From Acidobacteriota bacterium (GTDB lineage Bacteria > Acidobacteriota > Terriglobia > Terriglobales > Acidobacteriaceae): DNA of 9,492 bases. Shown piece by piece: positions 5,691 through 9,492 of the stretch. The translations under genes were made by a program, and so were the position numbers. The notes beneath the pieces were generated by a model. The model was not told the origin of the DNA and made no database searches. It saw only the letters and a program-made list of their open reading frames with translations. The stretch covers positions 1 to 9,492 of the forward strand of contig JAJYBT010000043.1 of the NCBI GenBank assembly GCA_021778875.1. The letters run 5' to 3'. Every line of letters starts with the position of its first letter. Position 1 is the stretch's first letter.

Positions 5691-7832
5691 TTACGCCGCC
5701 AGCACTTCCGCCAGCCTTTTCACGGTCAGCACGGTGATGTCGTCTTCCTGCCCAAACTCCTTGGCGGCGTCGGCGATGTAGAACGCTGACTGGTTGCTCA
5801 GGTTATGCACGCGGTCAAATCCGAAAAGCTCTCCCGACTGCAGTCGCGCCTCTACCACGCCGTCTGAAAGCAAAAGCAGCCGGTCGCCCGGGTGCAGGTA
5901 GAGGCTGACCTCATCGTAGCTCACCTCTGGGATCGCGCCCAGCGGCAGCCCGCCCGGCAGCGCTACCTCCTGGCTGTTCAGGTAGGGTGGCAGGTGCCCG
6001 GCGTTGGCCATCACAAGCTCGCCCTGCGGGCCAAACCAGACCGCCTGGCACGTGGTCAGGCTGTCGCTGCCGGCGAGCACGCGATTCAGCGACTCCAGAA
6101 TCCTCGCCGGGCTCTTTTCCTCGGTCCTGCGCAGCGCTCCCATCAGCATGGAGACGTTCATCGCGGCCTTCAACCCTTTGCCTGCCACGTCGCCAATCAC
6201 CACCAGCAGGCTGCCGTCGCCGTCCGGTTGCAGGTGGAAGAAGTCCCCGCCGACTTCATGAGCCGGCTCGTAGATCGAATCCACTTCGTAGCCCGGAGTC
6301 GCAAGCTTCTCCCTGGGTATCATCAGTTCCTGCACGCTGCGCGCCGCCGCCAGCTCGCTGCTCGCGCGTTCCTGGTCGTGCTGGACACGGAGGAAGCGGT
6401 TAAAGATGATCACCACGATCGACAGCAAACTTGCGAAGTCCGCGATGGAAGCAAAGTGAATCGGGATGGGTCCCGCCTGGAGCGTCAGAGGAGAATGGTA
6501 CGAACGGCCGCCCAGGTCGCTCACGCCGCCGGTGAGAATAGGCTCAATCCAGCCCACCAGCGTCAGCAGAAGCGGAATCAGCAGCACGCCGGCCTCGAAG
6601 TTGCGGCGCACAGTCGCGGTAACAAGGGTGATGAGGTTAAACGCCAGCCAGCCCAGCAGCCACAACGCGCCGCCTCCAAGCACGATCACGAGCACAATCC
6701 CGATGACCGTGCTGTGGCCCACCATCAGCAACGACGGTCCCGCCAGAGCCAGCACGGGCGCCGTGTAGCGCAGCAGCACAATGTACCAGCGCCGCCGCAG
6801 CGCGAGAAAAGAGGTCAGAAATTCAAAGTAGAGATAGGCCGAAATGAAGACCAGTTGCAGCGTGGCCGCCCCGTACCAGAGCTGGTCAAGCTTCGCGGAG
6901 CTGCCGGCCAGATCGACAAAACCGATCGGCGCCTGCACCAGCTCATGCAAAGCCAGCCAGAGATACTCGATATGCCCCTTCTGCGTGAAATACAAGGCCA
7001 GCAGGAACACCGACAACACCGCCAGCAGGATCGAGTACACCAGGCGCGGCAGTTGCTCAAAGAGCGTTTGCGCAGACCAGACCTCCAACTCGTGGCCAAG
7101 TTCTGCAGAGTAGCCCAGGCGCAGCGTGCGATTGGTAAAAAAGCCGGTGTATGCCTTCAGGCCGAAAGGAATGTAAAGCGTGCGGACTACAAGGGTGAGA
7201 TCGGTTTCGTCTGGCGTCAGGCCAAGGTCATAGATGCGGGAAATCTCCTGATACCGGCTGGCGGAGTGCCCATTCGGGCCTTCCGGCAAGATCTGTTTGC
7301 CGTTGGCAAAGACATCCACGCCCGGCCCGCCTGCCTCCATGGTCATGGCGGCGTTGTGGGCCACCGGCACTGCAATCAACAGGGCGACAGGTCCATGATT
7401 CGGAGCCAGTTTCAGGCGCAGCCGGAACCAGACAAAGGGACGGCCGTGCCTCGGGCGGGGGGCGCTGCTTGCCGCGGGCGGTTGATTGTCCGCAGGGCGG
7501 TCCAGATCCTCGAGATCTTCCAGAGAATCGCCCGCATTGTGCAACACCCACCGGGAATCATCAAACTCAGGCTTCGCTGCATCGGCATTGCGGGTCACGC
7601 CGACCCGCCAGCCGTGATCCAGCGTCAGCGGGGAACCAATGTGCGTGGCGTCAATCACCGCGCTCGGAATGGAAACCGAATCGGTCTTAGGCGCAGGCAG
7701 ATGTTTTTCGGGCGACAGACCCGCCGCCAGCGGCTTGCGGGGATTTGCTTGCTGCGCAGGCAGTTGCACGCCGGCGCACACCGCCAGCGTGGCGAAACCC
7801 AGGACGATCCCAACCAGAGCTTTACGTCGCAA
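5691..7832 (-). CDS. Membrane receptor-like SpoIIE/PP2C serine phosphatase
   Basis: 713 residues. A signal peptide (1-27, cleavage near AQQ) leads into an exported region to about 260. Its strands (WFRLRLKL at 135-142, VDVFANGKQI at 172-181) suggest a galactose-binding-like sensor fold. Membrane helices lie at about 262-282, 287-307 (weak), 322-344, 352-371, 374-404, 414-431 and 461-480, resembling the seven-helix 7TMR-DISM layout. A linker helix (481-505) connects to a cytoplasmic SpoIIE/RsbU-type phosphatase domain (about 510-713). Its metal-binding acidic residues are in place: Asp530 in GGDFF, Asp548 in GDVAGKG, Asp657 in LSDG, and Asp697-Asp698 in EDDITV. Known family role: Mn-dependent dephosphorylation of Ser/Thr-phosphorylated regulators, often anti-anti-sigma (STAS) proteins. 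No STAS, RsbW-type kinase or sigma gene is nearby, so the partner is unknown. Translation starts at TTG, forced by an in-frame TGA nine codons upstream and supported by a good ribosome-binding site. Confidence 0.92.
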   Translation of the reverse strand: MRRKALVGIVLGFATLAVCAGVQLPAQQANPRKPLAAGLSPEKHLPAPKTDSVSIPSAVIDATHIGSPLTLDHGWRVGVTRNADAAKPEFDDSRWVLHNAGDSLEDLEDLDRPADNQPPAASSAPRPRHGRPFVWFRLRLKLAPNHGPVALLIAVPVAHNAAMTMEAGGPGVDVFANGKQILPEGPNGHSASRYQEISRIYDLGLTPDETDLTLVVRTLYIPFGLKAYTGFFTNRTLRLGYSAELGHELEVWSAQTLFEQLPRLVYSILLAVLSVFLLALYFTQKGHIEYLWLALHELVQAPIGFVDLAGSSAKLDQLWYGAATLQLVFISAYLYFEFLTSFLALRRRWYIVLLRYTAPVLALAGPSLLMVGHSTVIGIVLVIVLGGGALWLLGWLAFNLITLVTATVRRNFEAGVLLIPLLLTLVGWIEPILTGGVSDLGGRSYHSPLTLQAGPIPIHFASIADFASLLSIVVIIFNRFLRVQHDQERASSELAAARSVQELMIPREKLATPGYEVDSIYEPAHEVGGDFFHLQPDGDGSLLVVIGDVAGKGLKAAMNVSMLMGALRRTEEKSPARILESLNRVLAGSDSLTTCQAVWFGPQGELVMANAGHLPPYLNSQEVALPGGLPLGAIPEVSYDEVSLYLHPGDRLLLLSDGVVEARLQSGELFGFDRVHNLSNQSAFYIADAAKEFGQEDDITVLTVKRLAEVLAA

Positions 7833-7836
7833 GACT

Positions 7837-7841
7837 CCTCC
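7837..7841 (-). promoter_or_regulatory. Ribosome-binding site for the TTG start of the phosphatase gene
   Basis: On the minus strand GGAGG lies four bases before TTG at 7832-7830. An in-frame TGA occurs nine codons upstream with no ATG, GTG or TTG in between. The first in-frame ATG downstream is at codon 163, after the signal peptide. TTG is therefore the only start that keeps the signal peptide, and the somewhat short spacing is compatible with modest expression. Confidence 0.75.
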
Positions 7842-7877
7842 CGCTGGTGCGCGTGTTCACCACTCTAATTCAGACGA

Positions 7878-7899
7878 GCCCCCGCTCCAAGGCGGGGGC
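7878..7899. other. GC-rich hairpin in the divergent phosphatase/protease region
   Basis: GCCCCCGC (7878-7885) and GCGGGGGC (7892-7899) form a perfect eight-pair stem with a six-base loop. It lies 46-67 bases upstream of the phosphatase TTG. If the phosphatase transcript starts in the AT-rich stretch around 7911-7945, the hairpin would be in its 5' leader. No T-run follows on either strand, so it is not a clear terminator. No promoter in 7833-8046 is convincing for either gene. Confidence 0.5.
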
Positions 7900-8046
7900 A
7901 GCGCGTCGGCATAATTTTTCGTCGGGCTCAATCTGCTATTTTTTCTGAACCGGCGCTGTCGTCCGGGCGCATACTGGCGTCTAATAGATGAAGCGAAGCG
8001 GATCAATCCGGGAAGTTCGTGTGCCCGAGTTGTTGGAGGTGAGGTC

Positions 8047-9354
8047 ATGAAATCGAATTTCTTCGGTGCGAGAGTCAGCATGCTGGCGGCTTTGGCGCTG
8101 GCGATGACGGCCACACTCTGGGGCCAGAGCACGGCCCAATCGAGCCCGTCGAGCGCCCCTCCGGCAAGCGCTCCGGCAGCTCAGCCCGCCCCCGGAACCA
8201 CCCCTGTCGCAGGTGACACCGCCGCCCCCGCCTCAAAGCCTGAAGCTTCCAAAGATAAGTCGGCTGACAAGTCTGCACAGGGCAAAGATTCAAAAGATTC
8301 AAAGGACAAACCCGCCCCCGGAACCACCCCCGTCAAAGGCGACGTGGCCGCCCCCAACGTGGACCCCGAAAAGGTCGTCGAACCCGGCAGTCAGATGATC
8401 AAAGTCAAGCCCGGCAGCCTCGATGATGTAGGCGCCGTGGGCAACCGCAACATCGGCGGGCGAGGGTTGGGGAACTGGTACTCCACTGACACCGAAATCA
8501 AGATGGGCAAGACCTACGCTGACGAAATCGAGAAAAGCACCCGCTTTATTACCGACCCGGTCGTGACCGAGTACGTCAATCGCATCGGCCAGAACATCGT
8601 CAAGAACTCCGACTGCAAGGTGCCCTTCACCATCAAGGTCATCGATTCCGACGAAATCAACGCCATGGCGCTGCCCGGCGGCTTCTTCTACGTCAACTCC
8701 GGCCTCATCCTGAACGCCGATGAGGAAGCCGAGCTGGCCGGCGTCATGGCCCACGAGATCGCGCACGTCTGCGCTCACCATGCCGTCCGCGAGCAGACCC
8801 GCATGAACTACGCACAGCTCGGCACCATCCCCCTCATCATGATGACCGGCTACAGTTGGACCGGATACGGCATCTACGAGGCCTCGCAGCTTGCCATTCC
8901 CATCTCCTTCCTCATGTTCTCCCGCGAGTTCGAGGCGCAGGCTGACTTCCTCGGCGTGCAATACATGTACCGCTCGGGCTACGACCCGCAGGCCTTCATC
9001 AGCTTCTTTGAGAAAATTCAGGCGCTCGAAAAACGCAAGCCCGGCCTGGTCGCCAAGGCTTTCTCTGACCATCCGCAGACCCCAGACCGCATCCTGCACT
9101 CGCAGGAGGAAATCGCCAAAATCCTTCCGGCCAAGGATGAGTACCTCGTCACCACCTCCGAGTTCGATGACGTAAAGGCACGCCTTGCGCGCATTGAAAA
9201 CAAGCGCCGCCTCCTCGATACAAAGAACTCCAAAAAGCCGTCTCTGCGCCGCGCCAGCACCGGATCGGGCGACCCCACGCAGACCCAAAGCACCGACCCC
9301 AATTCGAACTCCACTGACAGGCCCACGCTGCACCGCCGCGACGACCAGAACTAG
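8047..9354 (+). CDS. Exported M48-family zinc metalloprotease
   Basis: 435 residues. A signal peptide (1-31, core MLAALALAMTATLWG) is followed by a low-complexity linker (32-108) of Ala/Pro/Ser and then Lys/Asp/Ser, containing two copies of PAPGTTPV. The peptidase domain spans about 140-375. HEIAH at 236-240 supplies the two zinc histidines and catalytic Glu237; Glu296 in EFEAQAD is the expected third ligand, and DHPQTPDR at 342-348 is the usual downstream motif. A hydrophobic stretch (260-292) between them may dip into or lie on the membrane. Unlike BepA there is no TPR domain; the protein ends in a basic, then Ser/Thr/Asp-rich tail (about 375-435). Known family role: periplasmic or membrane-associated proteolysis and envelope quality control. 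The site GGAGG at 8035-8039, seven bases before the ATG, supports the start. It is divergent from the phosphatase gene and ends before a hairpin. The substrate is unknown. Confidence 0.93.
   Translation: MKSNFFGARVSMLAALALAMTATLWGQSTAQSSPSSAPPASAPAAQPAPGTTPVAGDTAAPASKPEASKDKSADKSAQGKDSKDSKDKPAPGTTPVKGDVAAPNVDPEKVVEPGSQMIKVKPGSLDDVGAVGNRNIGGRGLGNWYSTDTEIKMGKTYADEIEKSTRFITDPVVTEYVNRIGQNIVKNSDCKVPFTIKVIDSDEINAMALPGGFFYVNSGLILNADEEAELAGVMAHEIAHVCAHHAVREQTRMNYAQLGTIPLIMMTGYSWTGYGIYEASQLAIPISFLMFSREFEAQADFLGVQYMYRSGYDPQAFISFFEKIQALEKRKPGLVAKAFSDHPQTPDRILHSQEEIAKILPAKDEYLVTTSEFDDVKARLARIENKRRLLDTKNSKKPSLRRASTGSGDPTQTQSTDPNSNSTDRPTLHRRDDQN
8185..8330 (+). repeat. In-frame 20-bp direct repeat in the protease linker
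   Basis: An identical 20-base sequence, beginning CCCGCCCCCGG, occurs at 8185-8204 and 8311-8330. The offset is 126 bases, exactly 42 codons, and each copy encodes Pro-Ala-Pro-Gly-Thr-Thr-Pro. The similarity decays just after the copies (VAGDTAAP versus VKGDVAAP), so this looks like an old segment duplication within the linker, with a Lys/Asp/Ser-rich insert between the copies. Confidence 0.85.
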
Positions 9355-9361
9355 ATTCCGC

Positions 9362-9386
9362 CGGGCAGGGAACTCATCCCTGCCCG
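9362..9386 (+). terminator. Hairpin after the protease gene, possible terminator
   Basis: CGGGCAGGGA (9362-9371) and TCCCTGCCCG (9377-9386) form a perfect ten-pair stem with a five-base loop, starting seven bases after the protease stop. No T-run follows, so it may act as a weak terminator, a Rho-linked end or a 3'-end stabiliser rather than a classic intrinsic terminator. Confidence 0.5.
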
Positions 9387-9416
9387 CACCATCCGCTCCA
9401 ACATCCCAAGCTCTTG

Positions 9417-9461
9417 GGGCTGGCAGGTTCGCCAGCCCAACGGGCTGCGCTGCGGCGCTGG
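9417..9461. repeat. GC-rich compound palindrome near the window edge
   Basis: GGGCTGGC (9417-9424) pairs with GCCAGCCC (9431-9438). The second arm can instead pair with GGGCTG (9442-9447), and GCCAGC (9431-9436) also with GCTGGC (9456-9461). These overlapping, mutually exclusive stems resemble REP-like intergenic elements. Only one copy is in the window, so repeat status is inferred from structure. No gene is visible in 9355-9492. Confidence 0.4.
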
Positions 9462-9492
9462 CAAACCGACATTGAACCCCTCAATGACCCGC

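Noticed and set aside
5892..7868. A 658-codon open frame on the plus strand, antisense to the phosphatase gene.
   Set aside because: The composition is dominated by Arg, Gln and His and no domain is visible. The minus-strand product has a signal peptide, membrane helices and intact phosphatase motifs.
7946..7987. GAACC and TCTAATAG upstream of the protease gene as an ECF or sigma-70 promoter.
   Set aside because: The spacing between the elements (about 27 bases) does not fit an ECF promoter, and no -35 sits at the right distance for sigma-70.
8299..9333. A 344-codon open frame antisense to the M48 protease gene.
   Set aside because: Its Gly/Val/Asp pattern mirrors the biased third codon positions of the protease gene, which has clear zinc motifs. 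No independent evidence of coding.
1..9492. CRISPR array, tRNA, rRNA, insertion sequence or defence system.
   Set aside because: No regular spacer-repeat array, cloverleaf-like sequence, transposase or toxin/nuclease-like protein was seen on either strand.

Overview
The window looks like chromosomal DNA from an Acidobacteriota (Terriglobia-type) soil bacterium. It is GC-rich, and most of its complete genes encode exported or envelope proteins with Ala/Pro-rich exported segments. The protein set (bacterial inositol-phosphate synthase, secreted GH51 arabinofuranosidase, GloVer-repeat protein, membrane SpoIIE phosphatase, secreted M48 protease) is one I associate with that phylum. This placement is an inference from protein style; no rRNA or other marker gene is present.

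Layout. (1) 1-429, plus strand: the C-terminal end of a myo-inositol-1-phosphate synthase, followed by a GC hairpin at 489-510. (2) 692-1426, plus: an exported Pro/Ala-rich helical protein of unknown function. It converges, 24 bp apart, on (3) 1451-3373, minus: a secreted GH51 alpha-L-arabinofuranosidase with a carbohydrate-binding-like insert. Its upstream region holds a plausible promoter and a LacI-family-like operator. (4) 3374-3881: a gene-free divergent region with an AT-rich stretch and a tandem 9-bp repeat just upstream of a -10-like hexamer. (5) 3882-5558, plus: an exported protein with seven GloVer-type repeats and a C-terminal beta-rich domain. It ends at a strong bidirectional terminator (5581-5614) shared with (6) 5691-7832, minus: a membrane receptor-like SpoIIE/PP2C serine phosphatase that starts at TTG. 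(7) 8047-9354, plus: an exported M48 zinc metalloprotease, transcribed divergently from the phosphatase. After it come two GC-rich hairpin structures up to the window edge.

How the genes relate. No two neighbouring complete genes share a strand closely enough to form an operon, so each appears to be its own transcription unit. The common theme is the cell envelope and outside: plant-polysaccharide debranching (GH51), a secreted repeat protein, periplasmic proteolysis (M48), and sensing of the outside linked to a cytoplasmic phosphatase. I see no defence island, mobile element, CRISPR array, tRNA or rRNA. Nothing here is convincingly a new multi-gene system. The most interesting signals are the alternating cysteine-closed loops of the GloVer protein, the orphan receptor-phosphatase, the candidate operators, and repeat and hairpin structures.
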